Assembly: GCA_947455595.1 (NCBI GenBank) | Contig: CANGOP010000008.1 | Location: 1-64,000, forward strand | DNA: 64,000 nt | Reading direction: 5' to 3' | DNA from: Gammaproteobacteria bacterium | GTDB taxonomy: Bacteria; Pseudomonadota; Gammaproteobacteria; Steroidobacterales; Steroidobacteraceae | In this document: positions 44,273 to 54,464 of the stretch, piece after piece | How positions within the stretch are numbered: the stretch's first letter is position 1 | Layout: every line of letters begins with the position of its first letter | Translations under genes and position numbers: made by a program | The notes under the pieces: model-generated | What the model was told of the DNA's origin: nothing | The model's input: the letters and a program-made list of their open reading frames with translations, nothing else | The model's database searches: none

Positions 44273-46470
44273 TCGGTGCCAGCGGCCTCCGGTTTGAGGT
44301 GGCGGTCAAAAAAATCGACGAGACGGCGAAACGCATAGCGCGTTTGCGCCAAGCCCTGCGTATCCCAACCATGGGGCGCATTGGGCAGGACAGCGATCTC
44401 GAAGTCCTTGTCGTCGAGAATGAGTCGTTGCGCGAGGCTGAGCGTGTCTTTGAAGAGCACCGTATCGTCGCGCATGCCGTGGATGAAGAGCAGGGGATCC
44501 TGCAACTGGCCGGAGTACAGGTAGGGCGAGGCCGCGCGGTAGCGTTCGGCACGGCTCACCGGATCCATCATCGTGCGCATCTCGCCGGTCTCGGCATGAA
44601 AGACGTTGGTGGCGGGTGCGCCGGCCACACCGGCCGCGTAGGTCCCGGGGTGTTTCATCAGTGACAGGGTGGTCAGAAGTCCGCCGTACGAACTGCCCCA
44701 GATGCCGATCCGATGTTCGTCGACGAAGCCGGTGCTGACGAGATAGCGTGTCGCACTGTAGAGATCGTCGACGTCGACGCCGCCGTAATCCTCGCGGATG
44801 CGTTGCCGGAACGCTTTGCCGTGCCCGGAACTGCCGCTGATATCGACGTTGAGAATGATGTAACCGCGGTGCGCCAAGTACTGATCAAGCGCCCACGTCG
44901 GATGATAGATGCGACCACCGAAGCGGTTGTGCGCCGTATTGCTGTACACCGACCCCAGAATCACCGGATAACGCTGATGCGGATCAAAGGTCGGCGGCAA
45001 CGTCATGCGTGCATGGACCCAGGTGCCGTCGTGGACGTTGGGAAAGTCCACATAGCGTGCGACGGACCACGGGAATTGCTCAAAACCCGGTTGGGGAGAA
45101 TAGGTCACGCGACGAGCCGCGGGTGCGGCACCGCTCGGGTCCAGAGCGCGTAGATACAGTTCCGGCGGGGTGCCGTCGTCGGAATCAACCTCGGCCAGCC
45201 AGCGACCATCCGGTGAGGCGATCGGTTCGTGATAGCCGTGTGCACGCGACAAGGGCACTGTCTTTCCCGTGAAGCTGCGGAAATAGGGCGTCCGGTCCTC
45301 GCTGCGACCGGTATTGGCGATGAACACAATGCCCCGCGCCTTGGGCACAACCGCCGCTGCGAAAACCGCTGAATGCGCATCGCTCAACGCCTCGGGTGGG
45401 CGACCATCCAAAGGCACCTGCCAGAGCTGATAGTCATCGCCGCGATCGGACGTGATGAACAGGCGCTGGCCATCCGGCGCGAAGTCTGCCCACCATTCTG
45501 CCGTCACATTGTCCGGATCCTTCTCTTCATACACCGTCGCCCCGGCGCCGGTGCGCGGATCCAGCAGCCGGATCCAGCGATGCTTGATGTACAGATCGCC
45601 GCGATCAATCAGCAGCGTTTGGCTGTCCGGTGCGAAGGTCATGCCAAAGACGAGGTCTTCGGGATGGCCGTCCATTTGCATCCAGATCGGCTCGCCACCG
45701 CTCACGCTCACCACGCCGACGCGATAGTGTTCAGATGGTTCCCCGGGAAACGCGCGTCGAATGGACGGCGCCTGCGTCTCCTCCGCCAAGTAGTCGGGGA
45801 TGAGTCGTTCACGGATCGGTCGAGAATCCGTCTCCAGAAAGGCGACCCACTGTCCGTCCGGGGAAACGCGGAGGGATTCGATCGCGACCTCTGCCGCAAC
45901 GGTCACCAAGACGTGCGTGTGTGGTTCAGTTGTGCTCAGGTCGAGAAGATGAAGGCCCTGCGCATCGGCATAAGCGACTTGCGCTGTGCCGGGAACCGGC
46001 AGGAGATCGTGCGCCCCCGGCGCCTGTTCAACCACGCGTTGCGTGTCTGCAGACCCGGACGTGGGGACCCGATACAGTGCGGATTCGCGACTGAAGACCA
46101 GTGCGCGTCCATCGCCGGTGAAGGCGAAGGCCGTCACGCCCGGATCTCGCTCCCGTGTCTCCACGTCCTTCAACGTCACTTGTGGATCGGCATTCGGTGG
46201 CGCCGGCAGATGCGCGACGTGTGTGAGCCGCGTCGGGCTGGCGTGATCGATATCGGTCCACCACAGGTCTCGCGTATTGCTGCCTTGGTCACTCCAGAGA
46301 AAGGCCACCCGACGACTATCCGGTGACCAAGCGGGTTTTTCAGGGGTCGTGCCAATCACCCACGGCAGACTGTAGAGCCGAGCCAGCGAGGGGAATTCGG
46401 CGGTCGGGCGAGCGTCTGCGGTTGCGGTTATCACGGCCAACACGCCGATTAAGGCCAGTCGAAGGTTCAT
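44254..46470 (-). CDS. Exported dipeptidyl-peptidase-type S9 serine peptidase
   Basis: The 738-residue protein has a signal peptide (LRLALIGVLAVITATADA). WD/propeller-like repeats follow (AWSPDSRRVAFLWSD, VSPDGQWVAFLETD, FAPDGQRLFITSDRGDD). A C-terminal alpha/beta-hydrolase domain has nucleophile GSSYGG (S594), acid near D669 in HGMRDDTV and His700 in NAPHGWD. This fits DPP-IV/acylaminoacyl-peptidase relatives that remove dipeptides from peptide N-termini. It overlaps the start of its upstream neighbour's 3' end by 4 bases, so it is cotranscribed with the DUF885 gene. Confidence 0.9.
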   Translation of the reverse strand: MNLRLALIGVLAVITATADARPTAEFPSLARLYSLPWVIGTTPEKPAWSPDSRRVAFLWSDQGSNTRDLWWTDIDHASPTRLTHVAHLPAPPNADPQVTLKDVETRERDPGVTAFAFTGDGRALVFSRESALYRVPTSGSADTQRVVEQAPGAHDLLPVPGTAQVAYADAQGLHLLDLSTTEPHTHVLVTVAAEVAIESLRVSPDGQWVAFLETDSRPIRERLIPDYLAEETQAPSIRRAFPGEPSEHYRVGVVSVSGGEPIWMQMDGHPEDLVFGMTFAPDSQTLLIDRGDLYIKHRWIRLLDPRTGAGATVYEEKDPDNVTAEWWADFAPDGQRLFITSDRGDDYQLWQVPLDGRPPEALSDAHSAVFAAAVVPKARGIVFIANTGRSEDRTPYFRSFTGKTVPLSRAHGYHEPIASPDGRWLAEVDSDDGTPPELYLRALDPSGAAPAARRVTYSPQPGFEQFPWSVARYVDFPNVHDGTWVHARMTLPPTFDPHQRYPVILGSVYSNTAHNRFGGRIYHPTWALDQYLAHRGYIILNVDISGSSGHGKAFRQRIREDYGGVDVDDLYSATRYLVSTGFVDEHRIGIWGSSYGGLLTTLSLMKHPGTYAAGVAGAPATNVFHAETGEMRTMMDPVSRAERYRAASPYLYSGQLQDPLLFIHGMRDDTVLFKDTLSLAQRLILDDKDFEIAVLPNAPHGWDTQGLAQTRYAFRRLVDFFDRHLKPEAAGTDQRSSK

Positions 46471-48167
46471 GGGGTCACCGTGGGCATGGGCAATGGGGTG
46501 GGAATTTCACTGGCATCGCCCAGCCACTCGTAACGGGTGAGAGCAAAGGGAACATTGCCCTCACGCCAGAGGCGGTCATGGAAATTTTGTAATGAGAAGC
46601 GCGTGCCGTCGCGTCGGCGTACGTCGGCGAGGAGATTCAAGATCTGGCTTTTGCCGATCTGATAGGAGATTGCCTGCCCAGGTGTCGCAGCGAAGCTCGC
46701 TGCCTCTTCAAGAGCGGTGGCGTGATCCATCGGCACGGTGTGCTCGAGATAATCCGCCGCCTGCTCCAGCGTGAACTGTCCCAAGGCAAGTTTCACATCG
46801 ACCTCGACGCGCAGTGCCCGTAGGCGCATGAAACTCGCGATGATGGAGCGAGTCCGCGGATGGTCATCGAAGAGGCCCGCTTGGAGCATCATCTCTTCGG
46901 CATAAAACCCGATACCCTCATTGGCCGCCGAGTCGTAGTAATGCTGTCGAATAGGATCCGGATGTCGCCAACCGAGCGCAAGCTGGAAGTAATGTCCCGG
47001 GACACCTTCATGCACGATGATCGGGCGTGGGTCTTGGGCGGTTGATCGATAGAAATACGGCAGGTCCGGACGAGGCTCGCGTATGTAGCTCGTCGCGTTC
47101 TCGCGCAGCCGAGAAGGCCCGGTCAGATCGTCACTGACGCCCAGAAAGGCCAAGGGCTCGAGATAATCTGGGAGTAATTGATTGCGGTAGTGAGCGACAT
47201 CGTCCGGCACCGACAAAATATGTTGCTCCACCAAGAATCGACGAACGGCTGCTTCCTGTTCGCGCTCGGCGACCACTTGCGCGTCGCTGGAAGCAAACAG
47301 GGTTGCCTGCGGTGTGCCGTTCACCCGGTTTTCTTCGATGCTTTCAAAGGCAACGGCCCGTGACCATTCCGCGCGGGCCAATTCGAGCATGGCGCTCGGC
47401 TCGAAGGAGAGCATCGCGACGTTATGCAAAAAAAACCCGTACGCCTGCGCACCTATGGCCGTGTCCGGGCGAGCCTGTGGTCGTTGCGCGTCTAGCCAGT
47501 TGCGATAGTCGACCAACGCCCCCGCAGCCGCACCGATCGCGGCTTGCAGCCGCGTCTGTCGATCCGCATGAAACTGCGGCGTCAGGGTGCGGTTCAGTCG
47601 CTCGAGACGTGCTTCAATATCGTGCAGTGCATCCAGCGTGAGCGCCAGAAAAGGCGCGCGCACGTCCGTTAAGTTGTCTCGGGCGGCCATCAGCGTTGTT
47701 GGAATGCGCTCCAGGCGATCCAGTACAACCGCTTGTCGAGACGCATCGATTGGCGCCGGCGGCAACAGCACCTCGTAGACGCTGCCCAGCGTCTGATCCA
47801 CATAAAAGCCAGGATGCCGCTGCCAACTCCGGCGCAGATCCAGTTCAAATCGAGCGCGGGCGATCGCGGAGCCCACCAGGCGATAGTCGACCTGCTGCGC
47901 GCGCGCGGCGGATGGCGCCGGCTGCAGGGATAGCCAACGCTGTTCGAACGCTCGGATGGCCTGACGGTAGCCTGTGATGGCGGCAGGCGACCAGTCGACC
48001 TGAAAGTGGGGTGAGCGCTCAATGCGCGGAATGTCATCTTCCGAGAACGGCTGCTCGCTCGCCCGCCAGGCCCAGTAGTCCGCGTCCAGTTGCTGCAGAT
48101 CATCGGCCCGTGCAGTGGCCGTCATTCCTATCCAACACAGCAGCATCAGGCGCAGCATCTGGCTCAT
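46467..48167 (-). CDS. Exported DUF885-family metallopeptidase-like protein
   Basis: The 566-residue protein has a signal peptide (LRLMLLCWIGMTATARA). The DUF885 hallmark HEGVPGHYFQLALG near residue 390 resembles a zinc-binding HExxxGH motif. NEGIGFYAEEMM follows as a likely third-ligand segment, then TPGQAISYQIGKSQI. Family members are presumed helical metallopeptidases related in fold to M2/M3/M32. It is the first gene of a two-gene unit with the S9 peptidase, suggesting joint use in peptide breakdown. Confidence 0.87.
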   Translation of the reverse strand: MSQMLRLMLLCWIGMTATARADDLQQLDADYWAWRASEQPFSEDDIPRIERSPHFQVDWSPAAITGYRQAIRAFEQRWLSLQPAPSAARAQQVDYRLVGSAIARARFELDLRRSWQRHPGFYVDQTLGSVYEVLLPPAPIDASRQAVVLDRLERIPTTLMAARDNLTDVRAPFLALTLDALHDIEARLERLNRTLTPQFHADRQTRLQAAIGAAAGALVDYRNWLDAQRPQARPDTAIGAQAYGFFLHNVAMLSFEPSAMLELARAEWSRAVAFESIEENRVNGTPQATLFASSDAQVVAEREQEAAVRRFLVEQHILSVPDDVAHYRNQLLPDYLEPLAFLGVSDDLTGPSRLRENATSYIREPRPDLPYFYRSTAQDPRPIIVHEGVPGHYFQLALGWRHPDPIRQHYYDSAANEGIGFYAEEMMLQAGLFDDHPRTRSIIASFMRLRALRVEVDVKLALGQFTLEQAADYLEHTVPMDHATALEEAASFAATPGQAISYQIGKSQILNLLADVRRRDGTRFSLQNFHDRLWREGNVPFALTRYEWLGDASEIPTPLPMPTVTP

Positions 48168-48296
48168 CGGTCGCTCCCAATAGACGAGTCCGAGTATATC
48201 GACGGGTTGTTGGTTACGGGCAACGTCGTGAGAGGACGGCGCGGTGGTATTGGGCTATTCTCGACCATCAATCTTAGGTGCCGAGGGGAGTTCGAG

Positions 48297-49601
48297 ATGG
48301 TTGTGACCATGAGTTTGAGGATGCGTCTGTTGGCAGCGCTGGCGACTGTCGGATGCTTCGGGGGAGCTGTTGCGGCAGCGGCGCCGGCACACTTTCTACA
48401 CTGCGGCGCCGTCTGGGATGGGGTAACTCAAGGGTTGCGACCCGCCAGCTACATCGAGATCCGCGATGACCGAATCGTGTCCGTCCGACCGGTGTCGGCT
48501 GGCCGACCGGAGGGCGAGATCACGGATTTGTCAGCGCTGACCTGTCTGCCGGGCCTGATCGATACGCATACCCACGTGCTCCTGCAAGGGGATATCACCG
48601 CGGCCGACTACGACGAGCAATTGCTCAAACAGTCTCCTGAACTTCGGACCATCTACGCGACGGTTAATGCCGCTCGCATGGTGCAATGGGGGTTCACGTC
48701 CATTCGCGATATCGAAACCGAAGGTGCTGGGTACGCGGATGTCGATGTGAAAACCGCTATTGAACACGGCATCATCCCCGGGCCTCGTATGCAGGTGGCC
48801 GGGCGCGCAATGGACGTGACCGGTGCCTATCCGTTGCTCGGTTATGCGCCGGCGCTTCAGATGCCCAAGGGTGTACAGGAAGTCGACGGCGCCGATGGTG
48901 GCCGACGCGCGGTGCGAGAGCAGTTGTCCCACGGGGTGGACTGGATCAAGGTTTACTCCGACCGTTCGTACCGGGTGGAAGACGGCATCCTCAACGACAT
49001 CCCGACCTTCACGCTGGAGGAGCTCAAGGCGATCGTGGATGAGACCCATCGGCAGCGCCATTACATCGCCTCGCATGCGATGGCGTTGCAAGGCGTGCAC
49101 AACTCGGTAGAAGCGGGTGTGGATAGCATCGAACACGGTGACTACATCGCCGATGCGGATCTGAAGACGATGGTGGCCAAGGGGATCTACTACGTGCCGA
49201 CTATCTACGTGGGCGAGTATGTGGCCGAAGGTCGTGCAGCCGCCGGTGCGCCGGTTTGGCTGCAAATGACCCGCATCCATGAAGACACCTTCCGGCGCGC
49301 GCTCAAGGCAGGCGTCAAGATCGCCTTCGGCACCGACATCGGCGGGTTCGATTGGCACACGAATCCGGCGATCGAGTTTGGGCTGATGGTTCGTTACGGG
49401 ATGACGCCAGAGCAGGCTCTTCGTGCGGCGACCGTCACCGCGAGCCAATTGCTGCACGTGGCGGATCATCTGGGCACGCTCGAGACGGGCAAGTGGGCCG
49501 ATATCGTGGCCGTGCCAGGCGACCCTCTGTCCGACGTGACTCGACTCGAACACGTGGCCTATGTCATGAAGGGTGGGGTGACCCTCCGCTCGGCGCACTG
49601 A
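48297..49601 (+). CDS. Exported amidohydrolase (imidazolonepropionase/Xaa-Pro dipeptidase-like)
   Basis: The 434-residue protein starts MVVTMSLRMRLLAALATVGC at ATG 48297 with GGGGAG upstream and has a signal peptide. Metal-dependent amidohydrolase motifs are intact: GLIDTHTHVLLQ (H91, H93), lysine in GVDWIKVYSDRS (likely carboxylated bridge), ASHAMAL and EHGDYI (His ligands), and FGTDIGGFDWH (catalytic Asp). Relatives hydrolyse dipeptides such as Xaa-Arg or Xaa-Pro, or cyclic amides. The setting among peptidases favours a dipeptidase role. Confidence 0.88.
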   Translation: MVVTMSLRMRLLAALATVGCFGGAVAAAAPAHFLHCGAVWDGVTQGLRPASYIEIRDDRIVSVRPVSAGRPEGEITDLSALTCLPGLIDTHTHVLLQGDITAADYDEQLLKQSPELRTIYATVNAARMVQWGFTSIRDIETEGAGYADVDVKTAIEHGIIPGPRMQVAGRAMDVTGAYPLLGYAPALQMPKGVQEVDGADGGRRAVREQLSHGVDWIKVYSDRSYRVEDGILNDIPTFTLEELKAIVDETHRQRHYIASHAMALQGVHNSVEAGVDSIEHGDYIADADLKTMVAKGIYYVPTIYVGEYVAEGRAAAGAPVWLQMTRIHEDTFRRALKAGVKIAFGTDIGGFDWHTNPAIEFGLMVRYGMTPEQALRAATVTASQLLHVADHLGTLETGKWADIVAVPGDPLSDVTRLEHVAYVMKGGVTLRSAH

Positions 49602-49610
49602 GCGGCTGAC

Positions 49611-49637
49611 GTGACCCGCCTAGGGTGGGCGGGTCAC
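49611..49637. terminator. Bidirectional hairpin between convergent genes
   Basis: GTGACCCGCC (49611-49620), loop TAGGGTG, GGCGGGTCAC (49628-49637): a perfect 10-bp stem that includes the stop codon of the leftward gene. No long T-run on either side. Confidence 0.55.
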
Positions 49638-50810
49638 GAGCTCGAGGAGTCCGACCTCACAAAAGCGGGTTGCGAGCGATAGGCGCACCGCATCATCAAT
49701 GTCGCCGGGTATGTCTCGCACCCGCAGTTGTGCATTGTTCACGAGATAGAGAACGGCGGCTTCCGCGCCGCGGTGGATGTACAGATGGCCGCCCGGGTAG
49801 GCCACGTCGATCTTTTCCGGGTTGGCGGAGAGATGGCAGAACGCATCGGGGCGTTGGCGTAATTCGCTGTCCAGCGTCAGGCTGATTGAGCGTACGTCTT
49901 TGCTGCGCGCCAGCAGACCCACCGCGCGCGCCGAGCGACGCTGCAGTGCCGCCGCCGTGAAACCGGGCGCTCGCAGGGCTTCGGTCAGGGACTGTGTGGC
50001 TCGGCTCAGTAGGTCCGGCAGCGGTTCAAGGCGCCCGGTCAGGAGCTGTTGCGCAAGAAACGGCGTTGCCGTGTCGCGCCAACCGCGATCGAGATCGGAG
50101 AGATGGTCTATCGCCGCAATCAGGGCTTCGCGCACCGTGATCGGTGTGAATCCAATGGAAACATGGATGGACTCCTCATCTCCTTCGACGGCATGGACGG
50201 TGCCGCGCGGCAGATACACCGCGTCACCCGGTGCCACCGCAAAAGTGGCCGGCGTGCCCAGGGAAGGCGGGAGGCCGGGAATACGTTCCCAGGTGTTCTC
50301 CAAACTCGCGGGGCCCTCGGCGATGAACCAGCGCTTTCGACCGATGATCTGAATGACCAGCAGGTCGTGATCGTCACTGTGTACGGGGGCCTGCATGCCG
50401 CCCTGGCTCCAAAACGCGGAGGCTGTGACCGGCTTGTGCAGCAGGCACTCCAGCGCTCGGCACACGTGGTCCAAGGGCGCCGAGTAGGGGCGCAGTCCGG
50501 GGAAGCGGACCGAGTAATGTCGGTCATGGAAGTCCGCGATCTGCGCGCGGAACTCGGCTGCGTCTGTAAAGGGGCGGAGGGTGGGCGCGGGCATCTCGGC
50601 ATTGGCCGAGTGATAGGTCAGTTCAGTGGCGATCCCGAATGCGCCGGTGAGTGTTTCACGGGCATCCGCTCCGAGCAGGTTGAGCCGTTCCCGGGTCGCG
50701 GCAGCCGGCAAACGCCGCCATGCGCCGGCCGCGAGGCCATTGAGAAAGCCATCGCTCGTGTCGGGTGCGAGGACGGCGTCAAGAGCAGCGAGGGCGTCAG
50801 GCAGGCGCAT
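49620..50810 (-). CDS. JmjC/cupin-4 Fe(II)/2-oxoglutarate oxygenase-like protein
   Basis: The 396-residue cytoplasmic protein starts MRLPDALAALDAVLAPDTSD. It carries a double-stranded beta-helix with HSDDHD (H144, D146) and GTVHAVEG (H206), the iron-binding HxD...H triad of JmjC-type hydroxylases. QIIGRKRWFIAE is a typical strand between them. The nearest described bacterial relatives are ribosomal oxygenases of the RoxA/YcfD type, but the target here is unknown. The C-terminal part (about 240-396) has a winged-helix-like composition. ATG 50810 is chosen for homology of length. Confidence 0.8.
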   Translation of the reverse strand: MRLPDALAALDAVLAPDTSDGFLNGLAAGAWRRLPAAATRERLNLLGADARETLTGAFGIATELTYHSANAEMPAPTLRPFTDAAEFRAQIADFHDRHYSVRFPGLRPYSAPLDHVCRALECLLHKPVTASAFWSQGGMQAPVHSDDHDLLVIQIIGRKRWFIAEGPASLENTWERIPGLPPSLGTPATFAVAPGDAVYLPRGTVHAVEGDEESIHVSIGFTPITVREALIAAIDHLSDLDRGWRDTATPFLAQQLLTGRLEPLPDLLSRATQSLTEALRAPGFTAAALQRRSARAVGLLARSKDVRSISLTLDSELRQRPDAFCHLSANPEKIDVAYPGGHLYIHRGAEAAVLYLVNNAQLRVRDIPGDIDDAVRLSLATRFCEVGLLELVTRPP

Positions 50811-50937
50811 GGATCCACCGGGTGAACGGGATGGGTCATTATGCCGCATGCTGGTGCGAGCAAGGCTTGCCCAACACCCGCTCGCTCGTCCATTCTCCGA
50901 CTCTCTATCGACCCTAGGGTCATTGTTAGGACACGTC

Positions 50938-52554
50938 ATGCGTACCGGTCTTGCTTGTTTGCTCGCGTTGAACCTGTCGGTGGCCCTTGCGGCTCCCCCC
51001 GCTGCTGATCCTGCGCCCGCCGCAGAGGTGAAGACGGATACCAGCAAGACGGATGGCAACCGCTTCAGTCCGTTCAAAGTGGAATCCAAGACTGGATCGG
51101 GCAGTGTTGTCGTGAATGGGCAGACGATTGCCTATCAGTCGGTAGCCGGTACGCTGATCGTGCATCCCAAGGGCTGGGACGACGTCCCCAAAGATCCCAA
51201 GGCGGAAAAGGATGCGACGGATGCGGAGGCGTCCATGTTCTACGCCGCGTACTTCAAGCAGGGTGGGGGCAATCGACCGGTGACATTCCTGTTCAACGGC
51301 GGCCCGGGTTCGTCGACGTTCTGGCTGCACATGGGCGCCTTCGGCCCTAAGCGTATCGTGGCGGCATCCGACCGGCACCTACCCGCGGCGCCCTACGAGA
51401 TCATCAATAACGTGGGCAGCTTGCTGGATGTGAGCGACCTTGTGTTCATCGATGCGCCGGGAACCGGTTTTAGTCGGATAGCGGGCAAAGATGCGGAGAA
51501 GAGCTTTTACGGTATTGATGGCGATGCGCACGCCTTCGCTGAATTCATCACGCAGTTTCTGACCAAGTACGGCCGTTGGAATTCGCCCAAGTACATCTTC
51601 GGCGAGTCCTACGGCACGCCGCGCGCCGCGGTGCTGGTCAACCTGCTGGAGAACGATCGCTCGGTCGATGTGAACGGCGTCATCATGCTGTCGCAGATCC
51701 TAAACTTCGATTTGTCACCGGATGGTCCGACGGGCAACCCGGGCATTGATCAGCCGTATCAAACGGCTTTGCCGACCTACGCGGCAACGGCGTGGTACCA
51801 CCAGAAGGTCCCCGGTCATCCGCCGTCGCTGGAGGCCTTCCTAGCCGAGGTGGAGCACTTTGCGCTCGGTGAGTACGCCACCGCCTTAGCGCAGGGGGTT
51901 GATCTGCCCGTCGCGCAGCGCAATGCCGTCGCGCAGAAGCTCCACGATTACACGGGGCTGCCAGTCGACTACATTTTGCGCGCTGACCTGCGGATCGACG
52001 GCGGCGAGTTCCGTCAGCAGTTGAAGCTGGAGGATGGTGAGTCGACCGGGCGCCTCGATACGCGCTTTGCCGGTCCCACGCTCGATCCTCTGGCGCAGCG
52101 GGCCGGATATGACCCGCAGTCGGCGTCCATCTCCAGCGCCTACGTGTCCGGTTACAACGACTATGCGCGTCGGGAATTGCACTGGGGTGACGAGAAGATC
52201 TTCAAGCCGAGCATCGGCACGTATCGGACGTGGAACTGGCAGCATCAGCAGCCGAATGCCAGCAGCGCGAATTCACGCCAAGGCGCCAACACGATGCCTG
52301 ACTTGGCGAACGCCATGAAGGTCAATCCGAATCTCAAGGTGCAGTTGCACGCCGGTTACTACGACTTGGCTACACCGTATTTTCAAGGCGTCTACGAGAT
52401 GAAGCATTTGCCGATGCCGAGCACCCTGCAGTCAAATATTGAGTATCGCTTCTACGACTCAGGGCACATGGTCTATGCGAAGGAATCGTCTCTGAAGGCG
52501 TTGCACGATTCCGTCGCAGACTTTATTCGTCGCACCGCGGGAGCACAGCGATGA
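50938..52554 (+). CDS. Exported S10 serine carboxypeptidase-like peptidase
   Basis: The 538-residue protein has a signal peptide (MRTGLACLLALNLSVALAA). S10 features are FLFNGGPGSSTFWLHMGAFGP (oxyanion hole region, 117-137), GESYGTPRA (nucleophile S224), an aspartate in AGYYDLATPYFQ and histidine in YDSGHMVY. S10 enzymes remove C-terminal residues at acidic pH. ATG 50938 has AGGA upstream. It overlaps the M61 gene by 4 bases, forming a two-gene peptidase operon. The 104 upstream codons of the frame lie across the divergent gene and are rejected. Confidence 0.93.
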   Translation: MRTGLACLLALNLSVALAAPPAADPAPAAEVKTDTSKTDGNRFSPFKVESKTGSGSVVVNGQTIAYQSVAGTLIVHPKGWDDVPKDPKAEKDATDAEASMFYAAYFKQGGGNRPVTFLFNGGPGSSTFWLHMGAFGPKRIVAASDRHLPAAPYEIINNVGSLLDVSDLVFIDAPGTGFSRIAGKDAEKSFYGIDGDAHAFAEFITQFLTKYGRWNSPKYIFGESYGTPRAAVLVNLLENDRSVDVNGVIMLSQILNFDLSPDGPTGNPGIDQPYQTALPTYAATAWYHQKVPGHPPSLEAFLAEVEHFALGEYATALAQGVDLPVAQRNAVAQKLHDYTGLPVDYILRADLRIDGGEFRQQLKLEDGESTGRLDTRFAGPTLDPLAQRAGYDPQSASISSAYVSGYNDYARRELHWGDEKIFKPSIGTYRTWNWQHQQPNASSANSRQGANTMPDLANAMKVNPNLKVQLHAGYYDLATPYFQGVYEMKHLPMPSTLQSNIEYRFYDSGHMVYAKESSLKALHDSVADFIRRTAGAQR

Positions 52555-54464
52555 CGGCTGCCTCACGGTCGATGAGGCTGGCCGGACTTACCCTGGTCAT
52601 CTGGGGCGTCGGCGCGACGCTTTCAGCGCTTGCCGCCGTTCCCGCTCCGGTGGATCGCGAGTACCCGGGTTTGCTGCACGTCTCGGTGGATGCCAGTGAC
52701 GTTGAGCGGCGCCTGGTCCATGTCAACGAGACACTCACGTCACCGCCTGAAGATCTGGTCCTCTATTACCCGAAATGGATTCCTGGCCAGCATGCCCCGG
52801 GAGGGCCCATCGATCGCTTGGCAGGGCTCGTGATTCGTGCAGGCGAGCGGGTATTGCCTTGGAAGCGCGATCCGTTGGACACCCACGCTTTCCACGTCGC
52901 GGTTCCGGCCGGCACTGCGACTTTGGATATCCGCTTCGATTATCTGTCGCCCACGAGTCACAAAGTGGCGTCCCCGGAGATGAGTCGGGACGTGATGTTC
53001 CTGGAGTGGATTCAAATGAGCCTGTATCCGGCCGGCTATTACGCCCGACGGATACCGGTTGAGGCCGCACTGACCTTGCCGACGGGCTTTGATTTTGGGT
53101 CGGCGCTACAGACGGCACACCGAGACGGCGCGCACGTCCAGTTCGCCCAGACGGATCTGGAAACCTTCTTTGATAGCCCGGTGTATGCCGGTCGGTATGC
53201 TCAACACATCGACCTGGACCCGGGTTCTGCGGTGCCCGTGCGCTTGAACGTCTTCGCTGACCGCCCTTCGGTGCTCGAGATACCGGCGTCGGAGCTGCGG
53301 ATCCATCGCGCGTTGGTTCAGCAGGCCGACCGGTTGTTCGGTTCGCGACATTACGGTCATTATGACTTTTTGCTCTCACTGTCCGATCAGATTCAGCAGA
53401 TCGGTACCGAACATCATCAGTCCAGTGAAAACGGTCAGGACCCGGAGTATTTCACTGATCGTGAAGCCACGATCGAAGGTCGCGACCTGTTGGCTCACGA
53501 ATACACCCATTCTTGGAATGGCAAGTTTCGCCGTCCCGCTGATTTGTGGACGCCAAGTTATGACGTGCCCATGCAGAACAGTCTGTTGTGGGTCTATGAA
53601 GGCCAGACCCAATACTGGGGTCAGGTGCTGGCCACGCGGTCAGGTCTGTGGTCGCACGATGAGATGCTGGACGAGTTGGCCACGGTCGCCGCCTTTTACG
53701 ATGAGCAGGCGGGTCGTCGTTGGCGGCCGCTCGTGGATACAACCCAGGACGAAGTGATGAATGGGCGGCGCCCCCAATCGTGGCCGAGTTGGCAGCGATT
53801 CGAGGAGTACTACTCCGAAGGGCAGCTGATCTGGTTGGACGCTGACACCCTTATCCGGGAGCGTTCTGGCGGTCGTCGATCGTTGGACGATTTTGCGCGC
53901 GGCTTCTTTGGTATCCAGAACGGACAAGTCACACCGGTCACGTATACCTTCGAGGACGTGGTGCACGCGCTGAACGACGTGCTCCCCTACGACTGGGCGA
54001 CCTTCCTACACGAGCGCGTGTCGGCGGTCGCGCCGAAGGCGCCACTGGATGGGCTACTGCGCGGCGGCTACCGGCTCGTGTACGACGAGAAGGAAAATCC
54101 GTTTCTCAAGGCTGCGGACAAGCACAGGCATCGCCTGACACTGTCGTCATCCGTGGGGCTCGTCATCGACGCGGAGGACGGCACCCTGTCAGAGGTGAGC
54201 TGGGACAGCCCGGCGTTTCAGGCCGGGTTGTCCGAGGGCATGCAGATTGTGGCGTGTGATGGCCTGGCGTTTAACGAAGACCGATTTCTCGAAGCCTTGC
54301 GCGGCGCTAAGAACACCACGCAGCCGATGCAATGGATTGTCCGTCAGGGAGATCATTATCAGGTCGTGGCGATTGACTATCACGGCGGTGTCCGGTATCC
54401 GCATTTGCAGCGGCAGCCCCAAACGGCTGCCCGTTTGGATGACATCCTAAAGCCCCGATCGTAA
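52551..54464 (+). CDS. M61 glycyl-aminopeptidase-type metallopeptidase with PDZ domain
   Basis: The 637-residue protein has a signal peptide (VIWGVGATLSALAA). An M61 N-terminal beta domain follows, then the zinc site HEYTHSWNGKFRRP (HEYTH 316-320) with the downstream glutamate in LLWVYEGQTQYWG. A C-terminal PDZ domain (about 545-620) includes the GLSEGMQIVACDGL loop. M61 enzymes release N-terminal Gly or Ala. Translation is coupled to the S10 gene by an ATGA overlap. Confidence 0.93.
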   Translation: MTAASRSMRLAGLTLVIWGVGATLSALAAVPAPVDREYPGLLHVSVDASDVERRLVHVNETLTSPPEDLVLYYPKWIPGQHAPGGPIDRLAGLVIRAGERVLPWKRDPLDTHAFHVAVPAGTATLDIRFDYLSPTSHKVASPEMSRDVMFLEWIQMSLYPAGYYARRIPVEAALTLPTGFDFGSALQTAHRDGAHVQFAQTDLETFFDSPVYAGRYAQHIDLDPGSAVPVRLNVFADRPSVLEIPASELRIHRALVQQADRLFGSRHYGHYDFLLSLSDQIQQIGTEHHQSSENGQDPEYFTDREATIEGRDLLAHEYTHSWNGKFRRPADLWTPSYDVPMQNSLLWVYEGQTQYWGQVLATRSGLWSHDEMLDELATVAAFYDEQAGRRWRPLVDTTQDEVMNGRRPQSWPSWQRFEEYYSEGQLIWLDADTLIRERSGGRRSLDDFARGFFGIQNGQVTPVTYTFEDVVHALNDVLPYDWATFLHERVSAVAPKAPLDGLLRGGYRLVYDEKENPFLKAADKHRHRLTLSSSVGLVIDAEDGTLSEVSWDSPAFQAGLSEGMQIVACDGLAFNEDRFLEALRGAKNTTQPMQWIVRQGDHYQVVAIDYHGGVRYPHLQRQPQTAARLDDILKPRS

